From CBDBEU01 sp965204565 (GTDB lineage: Bacteria > Pseudomonadota > Alphaproteobacteria > Rhizobiales > TMED25), in the NCBI GenBank assembly GCA_965204565.1, contig CBDBEU010000004.1:434001-498000 (forward strand): 64,000 bases of DNA, given 5' to 3'. The translations under genes and the position numbers were made by a program. Under the pieces are notes generated by a model. That model had not been told where the DNA came from. It made no database searches and worked only from the letters and a program-made list of their open reading frames with translations. Every line of letters begins with the position of its first letter. Within the stretch, counting starts at the first letter, position 1. Shown here piece by piece: positions 36,811 to 46,378 of the stretch.

Positions 36811-37824
36811 TCAAAGGCCCAGTTCCGCTGCCATCGCGTCGATTATTTCCGCATGTACGCTTGACCGAATGGTGCCTGCCGGATCGGTACAGACGGGATC
36901 GTCCTCTTCTTCAATCAAAATTGCTTCGCCCTCAGGTTTGCACAAGGGCATCGCCGTAAAGTGAAAGCTGGGGGCAATGCGTACGAACCGTGCATCCGGT
37001 AGATAATCCGCCAATCCGCTCTCGTCGAAGTTTGTCGCGCTCGAGCGATCGTCCGGCCCTCCCAAACCGATCATAAGCACGTTGGGGACAAGTGTCGCCG
37101 CGTCGGCGGCCGTCAGCCCCCAGACCAACCCAGGGTCAATCGCCGTCACATGCGTGATTCGGGCGTCGGCATAGTTTGCGTTCCAAACCGTTGGATCGAG
37201 ACCCTGCATGTCCACATCCTCGGACAAGAGAAGGTCGCACGCGTTCATTGTGTCGACAAAGCGCGTGCAGGTCTCAACGATCCCCGCATGGTTGCCTCTC
37301 AGGCCGCCCATCGAAAGCGCCGTCCAGCCACCATAGGAAAAACCCGCCGCCATGATGCGAGAGGTATCGACGCGCCCCGCGAACGCCGGATTGGCAAGCA
37401 GCGCATCAAGCGCCACGGACAAGTCCGCGACCCGTGTCCAGTGCTTAACGCCGTCGGCCATGTCGAAATCGCCCCAGGTTGATTTTGCGTGGTTCACCGA
37501 AACGACGATGGCGCCCCGGTCGGCCAAACCGGACGCGAGCCATGCCTGCGCGCGGACTGTCCCGCCGATGCCATGGCTGAACAGGACAACGGGATATGCG
37601 CCGTCTTGCACCTCTGCCCCGATCGCCGCTTCGACCCCTTCAAAGACCGGGGTCTCCGCGAATATGGTTTTATCGCCACCACCGCCATTGGAATACCAGA
37701 TCAACACGCCCGCCCGGTTGCCGTGGTGGGGCATGTCGAGCTTGGTCAATCTTAAACCGGCGGGGTCGGCGGCGGCCTGTGAGGCGGCGGTTATCAGCAT
37801 CATTGCGGTTAGAATCGTTTTCAT
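36811..37824 (-). CDS. Secreted alpha/beta hydrolase (dienelactone hydrolase / PAF-acetylhydrolase-like)
   Basis: 337 residues with a signal peptide (first 19 residues, cleavage after QAAA). The nucleophile elbow is AGFSYGGWTA (G-x-S-x-G), with an oxyanion-side motif VLFSHGIGG earlier and a candidate catalytic His in IAPSFHFTAMP near the C-terminus. An acidic loop EEEDDPVC follows. It likely hydrolyses an ester or lactone in the periplasm. It is single, intact and flanked by IS sequences, so transfer is possible. Confidence 0.75.
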   Translation of the reverse strand: MKTILTAMMLITAASQAAADPAGLRLTKLDMPHHGNRAGVLIWYSNGGGGDKTIFAETPVFEGVEAAIGAEVQDGAYPVVLFSHGIGGTVRAQAWLASGLADRGAIVVSVNHAKSTWGDFDMADGVKHWTRVADLSVALDALLANPAFAGRVDTSRIMAAGFSYGGWTALSMGGLRGNHAGIVETCTRFVDTMNACDLLLSEDVDMQGLDPTVWNANYADARITHVTAIDPGLVWGLTAADAATLVPNVLMIGLGGPDDRSSATNFDESGLADYLPDARFVRIAPSFHFTAMPLCKPEGEAILIEEEDDPVCTDPAGTIRSSVHAEIIDAMAAELGL

Positions 37825-37923
37825 TGGGCTTCTCCATTGCTCAAGTTTGCCACCCGCTTGATGAAAGCAATGACGGGCGTCCGGCGTCCTGAAACTGGTT
37901 TTAGGTCGTCATGATCCGGTTTT

Positions 37924-38172
37924 AGGCTCAGGACTGATTAAAGCCACCATATGAGGATGGCTGCCATTGTGATTGCGGCCATGAAGACGTCTGCCCGCCG
38001 GTCATATGGCGTTGCGATGCGATGCCGGTCCTTGAGCCGTGCGAACATGTTCTCAACCTTATGGCTTGTTTGTATTGAATGTTGCAGAAGGAAGCGGGTG
38101 CCTTTCGTCCTGTTCGGGGCGGGATGCATGGGGTGATCCCCTAGCTTTCAGCACCGCCCGATATCGCGAATG
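37924..38172 (-). mobile_element. IS427-like element fragment (copy 3, transposase C-terminus)
   Basis: A 250-base stretch nearly identical to the end of copies 1 and 2: VENMFARLKDRHRIATPYDR and the following ADVFMAAITMAAILIWWL are readable in a minus-strand frame. A one-base difference near 38070 breaks the frame, and similarity stops near 38172. The outer end (GGACTGATTAAAGCC) is preserved. Confidence 0.8.
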
Positions 38173-38489
38173 TCTGCTCAATGCAATCCAAGCCGATATC
38201 ACGCCTGATGACGTAGGATCACCAGTTGACTTCAGAGTTCATGTCCGTGGCGCTGGGCACCAGTCCGGAAACAATCAGATGGCCGGCAAGAAGAATGAAC
38301 GCCATGCGAAACAGCATATCGTGCCCTCTCATAAACCTTTGCGTGGCCTCCACTGCTCGCCGATCACGAAAATTTCGGTCCACAATCAGTGCAATGTTCT
38401 GTTAACCCTAAGATGAGCGCCGGAGCGTCTGGCCAGTCGAATGCCTTGCTGCCATGAGCCGGTTGGCGGCAAACGCAGGGGAGCTGTGA
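38173..38489. other. Promoter-side spacer upstream of the SDR gene
   Basis: No established gene is seen. It contains one small minus-strand frame (38219-38317) and presumably the promoter of the SDR-uvrC-pgsA-moaDE run. Confidence 0.35.
38219..38317 (-). CDS. Possible 32-residue membrane peptide
   Basis: ATG 38317 is preceded by GAGAGGG; the product has a hydrophobic stretch (FILLAGHLIVSGLV) followed by a short polar tail. It might be the cut N-terminus of a longer protein or a chance frame. No family is recognised. Confidence 0.25.
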   Translation of the reverse strand: MLFRMAFILLAGHLIVSGLVPSATDMNSEVNW

Positions 38490-39263
38490 ATGTCCGATCC
38501 AGCAAAGCGCGTATTGGTGAGCGGCGGCGCACGGCGCATCGGCCGCGCCATCGTGCTCGACCTTGCGCTCAATGGCTGGGATGTTGCGGTTCACTATCGC
38601 TCCTCGAGCGAGGAGGCAGAAGAAGTGGTGCGCGAAATCCGCGCCTTTGGCCGCAGCGCCGAAGCAATTGGTGCCGATCTCAGCGATGCCGGCGAGTGCG
38701 ACAGTCTGATTGCATCTGCGGCCGATGCGATCGGGCCGCTTACGCTGCTGGTCAATTCCGCATCGCTGTTTCAGCCGGACACGGCACACAATCTGACGGC
38801 GGAGAGTTTCGACCGTCATTTCGGCGTCAATCTGCGCGCCCCGCTTCAGTTCGCCCGCGACTTCGCCGCGCAGCCCGGATTGGATGGCGAGCGCAATATC
38901 ATCAACATTATCGACCAGCGCGTGTGGCAGCTGACGCCGCATTATCTCACCTACACGGCCAGCAAATATGCGCTGTGGGGGGCGACGCGCACCCTGGCAC
39001 AGGCCTTCAGCCCGCAGATCCGGGTCAATGCCATCGGCCCGGGCCCAACGCTCGCCAACGAGCGTCAGAGCACGGAACAATTCGCCGACGAAGCCGGCGC
39101 AACACCGCTTGGCCAAGGCCCCGGACTGTCGGAATTCGGCGCGGCGATCCGTTTCATTGTCGATACTCCATCCATGACCGGCCAGATGATTGCGCTCGAT
39201 GGCGGCCAGCACCTTGCTTGGTGCACCCCCGATGTGATCGCCGGTGACGAGCACTCCGGTTGA
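38490..39263 (+). CDS. SDR-family oxidoreductase (pteridine reductase/FolM-like)
   Basis: 257 residues. The NADP-binding loop is VSGGARRIGRAI near the N-terminus, the NNAG-equivalent is VNSASLF, and the catalytic YxxxK is YTASK. The C-terminal MTGQMIALDGGQHL is typical of classical SDRs. An Arg-rich cofactor loop suggests NADPH. In Hyphomicrobiales an SDR of this type often precedes uvrC. The stop lies 22 bases before the chosen uvrC start. Confidence 0.85.
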   Translation: MSDPAKRVLVSGGARRIGRAIVLDLALNGWDVAVHYRSSSEEAEEVVREIRAFGRSAEAIGADLSDAGECDSLIASAADAIGPLTLLVNSASLFQPDTAHNLTAESFDRHFGVNLRAPLQFARDFAAQPGLDGERNIINIIDQRVWQLTPHYLTYTASKYALWGATRTLAQAFSPQIRVNAIGPGPTLANERQSTEQFADEAGATPLGQGPGLSEFGAAIRFIVDTPSMTGQMIALDGGQHLAWCTPDVIAGDEHSG

Positions 39264-39285
39264 AATTCCGGCCCATCGACCCGTA

Positions 39286-41220
39286 ATGTCGAATACCAAT
39301 GCCAGCGGCCACGATTCGGGCCAAAGCCGGAGACAAATGGCGCAGCAAACCGCAGCCAGCGACGACATGGCGGCGCCGGCGCCCAGACCGGGCGCCGAGG
39401 TGATCAGATCGCACGTTGCCAATCTGCCCCCCAGCCCCGGCGTTTACCGGATGATTGGCGGCGCGGGTGAGGTGCTCTATGTCGGCAAGGCGCGCAATCT
39501 GAAAAAACGCGTTCAGAGCTACACCCGTGCAGCCGGGCACTCCAACCGCATCGCCCGGATGGTGCACGAAACACGCGAGATGGAGTTCGTCACCACCGCG
39601 TCCGAGGCAGAGGCACTGCTGCTTGAGGCCAATCTGATCAAGCGCCTCAAGCCGCGCTTCAATGTGCTGCTGCGCGACGACAAGTCATTCCCGCATATTC
39701 TGATCAACCGCGAGCATTCAGCTGCGCGGATCATGAAACACCGCGGCGCGCGCACCACCAAGGGCGAGTATTTCGGCCCGTTTGCCTCTGCCGGCGCGGT
39801 CAACCGCACGATCAATGCCTTGCAGCGCGCATTCCTGATCCGCTCGTGCTCCGACCCGGTCTATGAGAGCCGCACCCGGCCATGCCTGCTCTATCAGATC
39901 AAGCGCTGTGCAGCGCCGTGTACGGCTGAAATCACCACACCTGACTATGACCGGCTAGTCGGCGAGGCCGGCGCTTTTCTTTCCGGGCGCAGCGGAACGG
40001 TCAAGGATGAGCTCTACCGGCAAATGCAGGATGCTTCCGAGGCCCTCGATTTTGAATGCGCGGTGCGGTTTCGCGACCGCCTGACAGCGCTTTCACAGAT
40101 TCAGGCGCATCAGGGTATCAACCCGGCGAGCATCGCAGATGCGGATGTGTTTGCCGCCCATCAGGCGGGCGGAAATACCTGCATTCAGGTGTTCTTCTTT
40201 CGTGGCAGCCAGAATTGGGGCAACCGCGCCTATTATCCGCGCGCCGACAAGTCGCTGCCGGTGGAAGAGGTGCTTGATGCCTTTACCGCCCAGTTCTATG
40301 ACCAGCGCCCCTCTCCGCCGCTGATTCTGCTTTCGCACCAGATCGCATCGCGCGCGCTTCTGGCCGAGGCCCTGTCGGTGCGCCAGGAACGCAAGGTGCG
40401 CGTCACGGTGCCGCAGCGCGGCGAAAAGCGCGAGGTGGTCGAGCACGCCATCGCCAATGCGCAAGAAGCGCTCGGACGGCGGCTGGCGGAATCTGCCTCG
40501 CAGTTGAAGCTGCTGGCCGGGGTTGCCGAAACCTTTGGCCTCGACCAGCCGCCAGTGCGCATCGAAATTTACGACATCAGCCATTTGCAGGGCACGCTGG
40601 CGGTTGGCGCGATGGTGGTGGCAGGGCCGGACGGGTTTGAAAAGGCGCATTACCGAAAGTTCAACATCAAGTCGAAGGATCTGGCGCCGGGCGATGATTA
40701 CGCGATGATGCGCGAGGTTTTGACACGGCGCTTCAAGCGGCTCTTGCAAGACGAGGAGACCGCCATCTGGCCGGATCTGGTGATTGTCGATGGCGGCCCG
40801 GGCCAGCTTTCGGCAGCTGCTGCCGTGCTTGGCGAGCTTGGCATTTCAGACCTTGCCGTGGTCGCGGTGGCCAAGGGACCGGACCGAGATGCCGGCTGCG
40901 AGCGCTTTCATATGCCAGAGCGCGCGCCGTTCCGGCTGGAGGCGCGCGATCCTGTGCTATATTACGTGCAAAGGTTGCGCGACGAGGCGCACCGCTTTGT
41001 CATCGGCAGCCATCGGGGACGGCGCAAGAGAGCGATTGGCACATCGTCGCTTGACGAGATCGCCAATGTCGGTGCAACCCGCAAGAGTGCGCTTTTGAAG
41101 CACTTTGGCACCACAAAGGCGATCAGCCGTGCCGCCCAGGCCGATCTTGCAGCGGTTCGGGGTATTAGCGCACAGCTCGCAAAAACCATTTATGAGTATT
41201 TTCATGAACAAGGCGATTGA
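39286..41220 (+). CDS. uvrC: Excinuclease ABC subunit C
   Basis: 644 residues from ATG 39286 (a GTG at 39244 overlapping the SDR gene is possible). UvrC makes the two incisions around DNA lesions in the UvrABC complex. Seen in order: GIY-YIG nuclease (PGVYRMIGGAGEVLYVGKAR), Cys cluster (RPCLLYQIKRCAAPC), UVR motif (DASEALDFECAVRFRDRL), RNase H-like nuclease (IEIYDISHLQG, LVIVDGGPGQLSAA) and C-terminal helix-hairpin-helix (IANVGATRKSALLKHFG). Length is normal. Its end overlaps pgsA. Confidence 0.97.
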   Translation: MSNTNASGHDSGQSRRQMAQQTAASDDMAAPAPRPGAEVIRSHVANLPPSPGVYRMIGGAGEVLYVGKARNLKKRVQSYTRAAGHSNRIARMVHETREMEFVTTASEAEALLLEANLIKRLKPRFNVLLRDDKSFPHILINREHSAARIMKHRGARTTKGEYFGPFASAGAVNRTINALQRAFLIRSCSDPVYESRTRPCLLYQIKRCAAPCTAEITTPDYDRLVGEAGAFLSGRSGTVKDELYRQMQDASEALDFECAVRFRDRLTALSQIQAHQGINPASIADADVFAAHQAGGNTCIQVFFFRGSQNWGNRAYYPRADKSLPVEEVLDAFTAQFYDQRPSPPLILLSHQIASRALLAEALSVRQERKVRVTVPQRGEKREVVEHAIANAQEALGRRLAESASQLKLLAGVAETFGLDQPPVRIEIYDISHLQGTLAVGAMVVAGPDGFEKAHYRKFNIKSKDLAPGDDYAMMREVLTRRFKRLLQDEETAIWPDLVIVDGGPGQLSAAAAVLGELGISDLAVVAVAKGPDRDAGCERFHMPERAPFRLEARDPVLYYVQRLRDEAHRFVIGSHRGRRKRAIGTSSLDEIANVGATRKSALLKHFGTTKAISRAAQADLAAVRGISAQLAKTIYEYFHEQGD

Positions 41221-41818
41221 AGCAGAAAACGGATCAGGTGGACGGCCGGCGATATTCCTGCTGCCCAATCTGCTCACCATTGCGCGCATTGCCTCAGTGC
41301 CGTTGATTGTCGCCTGTCTGCTGATCGATGGCGCCGGCGCGCGCTGGACGGCGCTGGCGCTGTTCGTGATCGCCGCGCTTACCGACTATGTGGATGGCTA
41401 TCTGGCGCGCAAATGGTCGCAGCGCTCGGGCCTCGGCGTCATGCTCGACCCGATTGCGGACAAGCTTCTGGTTGCGGCAGCGTTGGTGATGCTGGTCGCC
41501 GATGGCACGATCGCCGGGTTGAATGTGATCGCGGCGGTGGTCATCCTTGCCCGTGAAGTGCTGATTTCAGGTCTGCGCGAATATCTTGCCAGGATCAAAT
41601 TCGACGTTCTGGTAAGTAAACTTGCCAAATGGAAAACCACGATCCAACTGGTGGCGCTGGCACTGTTGATGGCGGGCGCGCCGGGCGAAGCGGTGGTACC
41701 GGGACCTTTGAACATCGGAACGGCAATGCTGTGGCTGGCAGTGCTGCTGACGGTCACCACCGGCTATGGTTATCTCAAAGCCGGGATCGCACGGGTAATC
41801 GCGGAGGACGATCAATGA
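41204..41818 (+). CDS. pgsA: CDP-diacylglycerol-glycerol-3-phosphate 3-phosphatidyltransferase
   Basis: 204 residues, an integral membrane enzyme that makes phosphatidylglycerol phosphate from CDP-diacylglycerol and glycerol-3-phosphate. The CDP-alcohol phosphotransferase signature D-G-x2-A-R-x8-G-x3-D-x3-D is complete (DGYLARKW...GVMLDPIAD). LLPNLLTIARI at the start is typical. ATG 41204 lies inside the uvrC end (ATG 41192 is an alternative). The stop overlaps moaD as ATGA. Confidence 0.95.
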   Translation: MNKAIEAENGSGGRPAIFLLPNLLTIARIASVPLIVACLLIDGAGARWTALALFVIAALTDYVDGYLARKWSQRSGLGVMLDPIADKLLVAAALVMLVADGTIAGLNVIAAVVILAREVLISGLREYLARIKFDVLVSKLAKWKTTIQLVALALLMAGAPGEAVVPGPLNIGTAMLWLAVLLTVTTGYGYLKAGIARVIAEDDQ

Positions 41819-42066
41819 AGCTGCGATACTTCGCCTGGGTGCGCGAGCGTGCGGGCATCGCCGAAGAAGACGTGACGCTGCCCGCAGATGTGGCGACGGT
41901 GGCCGAACTGATGGCTTGGCTGAAGACGCGCGGGCCGGAATTCGAACACGCATTTGAAAATGCCCAGACCATTCGTGCGGCAATCGATCTGACCCATGCC
42001 GAACATGACGTGACACTGGCGGGCGCTAGCGAGATCGCTTTTTTCCCGCCGGTGACCGGGGGCTAG
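41815..42066 (+). CDS. moaD: Molybdopterin synthase small subunit
   Basis: 83 residues with a ubiquitin-like fold (LRYFAWVRERAGIAEEDVTL) ending in Gly-Gly, the C-terminus thiocarboxylated to donate sulfur to precursor Z. The start overlaps the pgsA stop (ATGA), and moaE follows after four bases. Confidence 0.95.
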   Translation: MKLRYFAWVRERAGIAEEDVTLPADVATVAELMAWLKTRGPEFEHAFENAQTIRAAIDLTHAEHDVTLAGASEIAFFPPVTGG

Positions 42067-42070
42067 CCTG

Positions 42071-42523
42071 ATGATCTCGGTGCAGGAACAGGATTTCGAC
42101 CTGGCCGCGGAAGTGGCGTTGCTCAGCAATGGCAACAGCGAAATCGGCGCCATCGTCACATTCACCGGCGTTGTGCGTGGTGATGACGATCTTGAAGCAA
42201 TGACGCTCGAGCATTATCCGGACATGACCGAAAAAGCGCTTGGCGATATCGAAGCCCAAGTCCATGCGCGATGGCCGCTTCAGGCAAGCCGCATCATCCA
42301 CCGCACAGGACGGCTGGAGTCGGGTGACAATATCGTTCTGGTGATCACCGCATCGGCCCATCGCCAGGCCGCCTTCGAGGCGGCAAATTTCCTGATGGAC
42401 TATCTCAAGACCGAGGCGCCGTTCTGGAAGCTGGAGCAGCGGCAGGACGGCGCGCGTTGGGTCGATGCGCGCGAGGCCGACGATACAGCTCGTGAACGCT
42501 GGGGCAAGCGTGCGGCGGAGTAG
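42071..42523 (+). CDS. moaE: Molybdopterin synthase catalytic subunit
   Basis: 150 residues, partner of MoaD in converting precursor Z to molybdopterin. Typical sequence is seen in IGAIVTFTGVVRGDD, LEHYPDMTEKAL, HRTGRLESGDNIVLV and the active-site region LKTEAPFWKLEQ. Intact and ends with TAG just before the convergent ilvE. Confidence 0.96.
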   Translation: MISVQEQDFDLAAEVALLSNGNSEIGAIVTFTGVVRGDDDLEAMTLEHYPDMTEKALGDIEAQVHARWPLQASRIIHRTGRLESGDNIVLVITASAHRQAAFEAANFLMDYLKTEAPFWKLEQRQDGARWVDAREADDTARERWGKRAAE

Positions 42524-42524
42524 C

Positions 42525-43424
42525 CTACTCGGCCGCTACCGTGGCCGAGCCGTTGGGCTGCACTGCGGCCGAATAACCATCCATCAGATTTTCGGTGATC
42601 TCGCCCGGCGTGTAGCGATGCGGGCCGATTTCGGAAACCGGCGTCACTTCCACCGCGGTGCCGGTGAGAAAGCATTCGGAGAAATCATCCATCTCGCCTG
42701 GCATGATGGCGCGCTCTACCACTTCAGAGCCGCGCGCACGGGCAAGGTCGATCACGGTGCGCCGGGTGATGCCGTTGAGGAAGCAGTCAGGCTTTGGCGT
42801 GTGGATCACGCCGTCGCGGATCAGGAAGATATTTGCGCCGGTGGCTTCGGCCACCTGGCCGCGATGGTCATACATCAGTGAATCGGCATATCCATCACGC
42901 TCGGCCTCGTGCTTGGACAGCGTGCAGATCATGTAAAGGCCGGCCGCCTTGGTGTCGCACGGAATGGTGTCGGGTGACGGGCGCCGCCAGCGCGAAATAT
43001 TGAGCCGAATGCCCTTCAGCCGCTGCGCCGGGTCGAAATAGGATGGCCATTCCCAAGTGGCGATGGCCAGATGAATCCTGGTGCCTTGAGCCGAAACACC
43101 CATCATCTCCGCGCCGCGCCAGGCAATCGGGCGCACATAGCCATCGACAATCTTGTTGGCGGCAATGGTTTCCTCGCAGGCCCGGTCGACATCCTCAACC
43201 GAGTAGGGAATTTCCATGTCCAGCCGGTCGGCGGAATGGAACAGGCGCTGGGTATGTTCGTTGAGCTTGAAAATCGAGCCGCCATAAACGCGCTCGCCTT
43301 CAAAAACGGCGCTTGCATAATGCAGCGCATGGCTCAGCACATGCAGCTTTACTTTAGACCACTCAACAAGCTTGCCATCGTACCAGATGAAGCCATCGCG
43401 TTGGTCGAATGGTTGTGTGGCCAT
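42525..43424 (-). CDS. ilvE: Branched-chain amino acid aminotransferase
   Basis: 299 residues, a fold-IV PLP enzyme. The PLP Lys lies in CDTKAAGLYM, and typical segments are HYASAVFEGERVYGG, RPIAWRGAEMMGV, EATGANIFLIRDG, NGITRRTVIDLAR and ECFLTGTAVEVTPV. It makes Leu, Ile and Val from their keto acids. It converges with moaE and diverges from the MarR gene across 204 bases. Confidence 0.94.
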   Translation of the reverse strand: MATQPFDQRDGFIWYDGKLVEWSKVKLHVLSHALHYASAVFEGERVYGGSIFKLNEHTQRLFHSADRLDMEIPYSVEDVDRACEETIAANKIVDGYVRPIAWRGAEMMGVSAQGTRIHLAIATWEWPSYFDPAQRLKGIRLNISRWRRPSPDTIPCDTKAAGLYMICTLSKHEAERDGYADSLMYDHRGQVAEATGANIFLIRDGVIHTPKPDCFLNGITRRTVIDLARARGSEVVERAIMPGEMDDFSECFLTGTAVEVTPVSEIGPHRYTPGEITENLMDGYSAAVQPNGSATVAAE

Positions 43425-43620
43425 CAGGCCCCTCCCTTACCAGCATGCGGCGCTAACTGTGAAGCAGCACCAAGCTTTACCAAAAGCTGCGTCGCGGCTA
43501 CTACCAATCAAAATGATAATCGGATTAAACTGCCAAATCCGGATGACTGCGGCAATTAAATGCCCGATCGCAACTCCCGTGTCCACGCTCCGATCAGAGT
43601 GTATCAGGCTGTCAAAAAAT

Positions 43621-43639
43621 ATGTCAATATGACTGACAT
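43621..43639. promoter_or_regulatory. Candidate MarR operator over the MarR start codon
   Basis: ATGTCA (43621-43626) and TGACAT (43634-43639) form an inverted repeat with a 7-base spacer, covering the ATG at 43629. A further TGTCA lies just upstream. MarR dimers bind such spaced palindromes, so this may be an autoregulatory site. Role inferred. Confidence 0.35.
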
Positions 43640-44168
43640 AATTATACCTCCATCAAAGACCTCAATCGAGGCCGCCCGAACGCGCTCCGCCGCTGCGCCG
43701 GGCACAGAAGAGCATGACCGCGGCGCCTTGGAGCTGATGGAACTCCTGTTTTTTGCCTATCGCGACTTCATTTCAGACCCCGATCAGATCCTCAAGCAAT
43801 ATAGGTTTGGCCGCGCCCATCACCGGGTATTGCACTTCGTATTGCGCAATCCCGGCATCCGGGTGGCGGAGCTTCTGGACATTCTGAAAATCACCAAACA
43901 AAGCCTCGGCCGGGTGCTGAAACAGCTGATCGAAGAGGGCTTCATCTATCAGCGCGAAGGCGCAAGCGATCGGCGTCAGCGGCTTTTGTATGTGACCGAA
44001 AAGGGGTGCGCTCTGGCGCTCTCATTGGCGGCGCCGCAGATCACGCGCATCCGCGCCGCACTGGAACAATCAGTCGAGGGCACGGAAGAGAGATTGCGTT
44101 CGGCCTTGCTCAATCTCGTCAATGGCGCCGAGCGCGAACAAGTGCGCCGCTGGATTGGTTCCAGATGA
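43629..44168 (+). CDS. MarR-family transcriptional regulator
   Basis: 179 residues from ATG 43629. The winged helix is clear: GRAHHRVLHFVLRNPGIRVA, then LLDILKITKQSLGRVLKQLI (recognition helix) and the wing REGASDRRQRLLYVTEKG. Its stop overlaps the response-regulator start as ATGA, so it is co-translated with a two-component system, an arrangement common in this order of bacteria. Confidence 0.88.
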   Translation: MTDIIIPPSKTSIEAARTRSAAAPGTEEHDRGALELMELLFFAYRDFISDPDQILKQYRFGRAHHRVLHFVLRNPGIRVAELLDILKITKQSLGRVLKQLIEEGFIYQREGASDRRQRLLYVTEKGCALALSLAAPQITRIRAALEQSVEGTEERLRSALLNLVNGAEREQVRRWIGSR

Positions 44169-44881
44169 TCATTGAGCCGGCAAACCGGGATGATGCCCCG
44201 CGCCATGTGCCATGCGACGATGCCAGCCATGTGCTGGTGGTCGATGACGATCAGCGCATTCGCGAATTGCTCAAGCGTTATCTTTCTGAGCACGAATATC
44301 GCGTCACCACGGCCCCGGATGCAGCAACCGCGCGCACGCGCATCGCCTCACTGGAATTCGACATCATCGTGCTTGATGTGATGATGCCCGGGGAATCGGG
44401 ATTAGAGCTGGCGCACTGGCTGAGAGCCAATTCCGACATTCCCATCCTGATGCTGAGCGCACGCGGTGAACCGGATGACCGTATTGCGGGGCTGGAAATC
44501 GGCGTCGACGATTATCTGCCCAAACCGTTCGAGCCCAAGGAACTGTTGCTGCGCATGGAAAACGCGCTGCGCCGGTGGCAATCGCAGCCCCGCACCGAAA
44601 TCACCATCGGCGATTGCTTGTTCGACATTGACAGGGGAGAGTTGCGCCGCGACGGGGAGCCGGTCAAACTCACCACCCGTGAGCGCGACATGCTGCGGCT
44701 GTTTGCCCGGGCGCCCGGACATACCATCGCGCGCGCAGCGCTGGCGCAGACCGACGGCAGTAGCGTACGCTCGGTCGATGTTCAGGTGAACCGGCTGAGG
44801 CAGAAGATCGAACCGGACCCGCGCCACCCGATTTATCTGCAGACGGTGCGTGGCGAGGGATACGCATTGATGAGTCACTGA
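44165..44881 (+). CDS. OmpR-family response regulator
   Basis: 238 residues. Receiver domain: acidic pair VDDD, phospho-acceptor D71 in FDIIVLDVMMPG, and Lys in DYLPKPFEPKELL. A C-terminal winged helix follows (LTTRERDMLRLFARAPGHTI, SSVRSVDVQVNRLRQKIE). The start overlaps the MarR stop, and the stop overlaps the kinase start (TGATG). Cognate partner of the next gene. Confidence 0.93.
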   Translation: MIIEPANRDDAPRHVPCDDASHVLVVDDDQRIRELLKRYLSEHEYRVTTAPDAATARTRIASLEFDIIVLDVMMPGESGLELAHWLRANSDIPILMLSARGEPDDRIAGLEIGVDDYLPKPFEPKELLLRMENALRRWQSQPRTEITIGDCLFDIDRGELRRDGEPVKLTTRERDMLRLFARAPGHTIARAALAQTDGSSVRSVDVQVNRLRQKIEPDPRHPIYLQTVRGEGYALMSH

Positions 44882-46323
44882 TGGCCGACATAACCGGTGA
44901 CAAGAGGGCTTCGGCAACAGCGTGGCTGCGGCGCACGGGCGAAATGCTGTGGCGGGCCAACGCCCAGTTCTACCGGAAAATCAATATCAATCGCTGGATC
45001 AAGCCCACCACTAGGTGGATCGGTCGGTATTTGCCGACCGGCCTTTATCCGCGCTCACTGATCATCGTCATCACGCCCATCGTGCTACTGCAGTCGATCG
45101 TGGTGCTGATCTTTCTCGAGCGTCATTGGGAGATGGTTACCGAGCAGCTCTCGCGCGCTGTGACGCGCGATATCGCGCTGTTGATCGATGTCTATGAAAC
45201 CTACCCCTATGATGACGACTATCAGCAATTGATCGATCTGGCGCGCGACCGGCTTGAAATGGCGGTATCTGTCCATCCGGGCGAAACGTTGCCGGCAGAC
45301 CAGCCACGGCCGTTTTTCCGCTTACTCGACCGGACATTGTCCAGAGAGATCACCGCGCGCATCGACCGCCCGTTCTGGCTCGATACCCTGGGCAAGTCGG
45401 GTTTCGTTGAAATCAGACTTCAGACTGAAGATGCGATTTTCCGAGTGATCGCGCGGCGCAGCCGCACATACGCTTCCAATTCGCACATCTTCATCCTGTG
45501 GATGGTTGGCTCATCGCTGGTGCTTTTGACCTGCGCGATCATCATTCTGCGCAACCAGATCAGACCGATCCAGCGACTGGCGGAAGCTGCAGAAGCGTTT
45601 GGCCTAGGGCGCAATGTCCAAGGATTCCGGCCGAACGGTGCGGCGGAGGTTCAGCGCGCCGCGCGCGCCTTCATTCGCATGCGCGAGCGCATCGAGCGCC
45701 AGATCGAGCAGCGCACCACCATGCTGGCCGGCGTCAGCCATGATCTGAGGACCATTCTCACCCGCTTCAAGCTTCAGCTGACCTTTCTGGGCGATCGCCC
45801 CGAGGTGGGCGCACTTGAGCGCGATGCCGACGAGATGCGGCACATGCTGGAAGATTATCTGGCGTTCGCGCGCGGGGATGGCGGCGAAGTGCCTCAGGAC
45901 ACCGATCTGGCGGCGATGATCAGCGAAATCGCGGCTGAAGCACAGGGCGACTGCGACAAGGTGGAGATCGGCAAGTCGGTTGAGTTCCCGGTGATGGTCA
46001 AGCCCAATGCCTTCAAGCGCTGTATCTGGAACCTCGTACAGAATGCCGCGCGTCACGCCGATATCATCCGCATCAACACCGAAATCAGCGGCAGCAGGCT
46101 ACTGGTCGGTGTTGAGGACAATGGCCCGGGCATCGCCGAAGAACACCTTGAGGAGGTGTTCAAGGCGTTTTTCCGGCTTGATGATGCGCGTAATCAGGAT
46201 ACCGGGGGCACCGGTCTTGGTCTTGCCATCGCGCGTGATATCGCCATCGGCCACGGCGGCAAGATTACGCTGGGCAGATCCGAGCTCGGCGGGCTGTGGG
46301 CAACTATCTCGGTTCCGGTGTGA
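44881..46323 (+). CDS. Sensor histidine kinase (HAMP-HisKA-HATPase)
   Basis: 480 residues. Two membrane segments (about residues 57-80 and 200-222) enclose a periplasmic domain. HAMP follows (IRPIQRLAEAAEAFGLG). The H-box has H287 in VSHDLRTILTR (Ile where many kinases have Pro), then N-box LVQNAARHA, G1 VEDNGPGIA and G2 GGTGLGLAIAR. Complete catalytic set. It senses an unknown signal and phosphorylates the preceding regulator. Confidence 0.93.
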   Translation: MADITGDKRASATAWLRRTGEMLWRANAQFYRKININRWIKPTTRWIGRYLPTGLYPRSLIIVITPIVLLQSIVVLIFLERHWEMVTEQLSRAVTRDIALLIDVYETYPYDDDYQQLIDLARDRLEMAVSVHPGETLPADQPRPFFRLLDRTLSREITARIDRPFWLDTLGKSGFVEIRLQTEDAIFRVIARRSRTYASNSHIFILWMVGSSLVLLTCAIIILRNQIRPIQRLAEAAEAFGLGRNVQGFRPNGAAEVQRAARAFIRMRERIERQIEQRTTMLAGVSHDLRTILTRFKLQLTFLGDRPEVGALERDADEMRHMLEDYLAFARGDGGEVPQDTDLAAMISEIAAEAQGDCDKVEIGKSVEFPVMVKPNAFKRCIWNLVQNAARHADIIRINTEISGSRLLVGVEDNGPGIAEEHLEEVFKAFFRLDDARNQDTGGTGLGLAIARDIAIGHGGKITLGRSELGGLWATISVPV

Positions 46324-46378
46324 GCCGGACGGCAAGTCCCAAGCGGTAAGCAAGCCCCCCGCCTCGTCCTTCGTGCAT

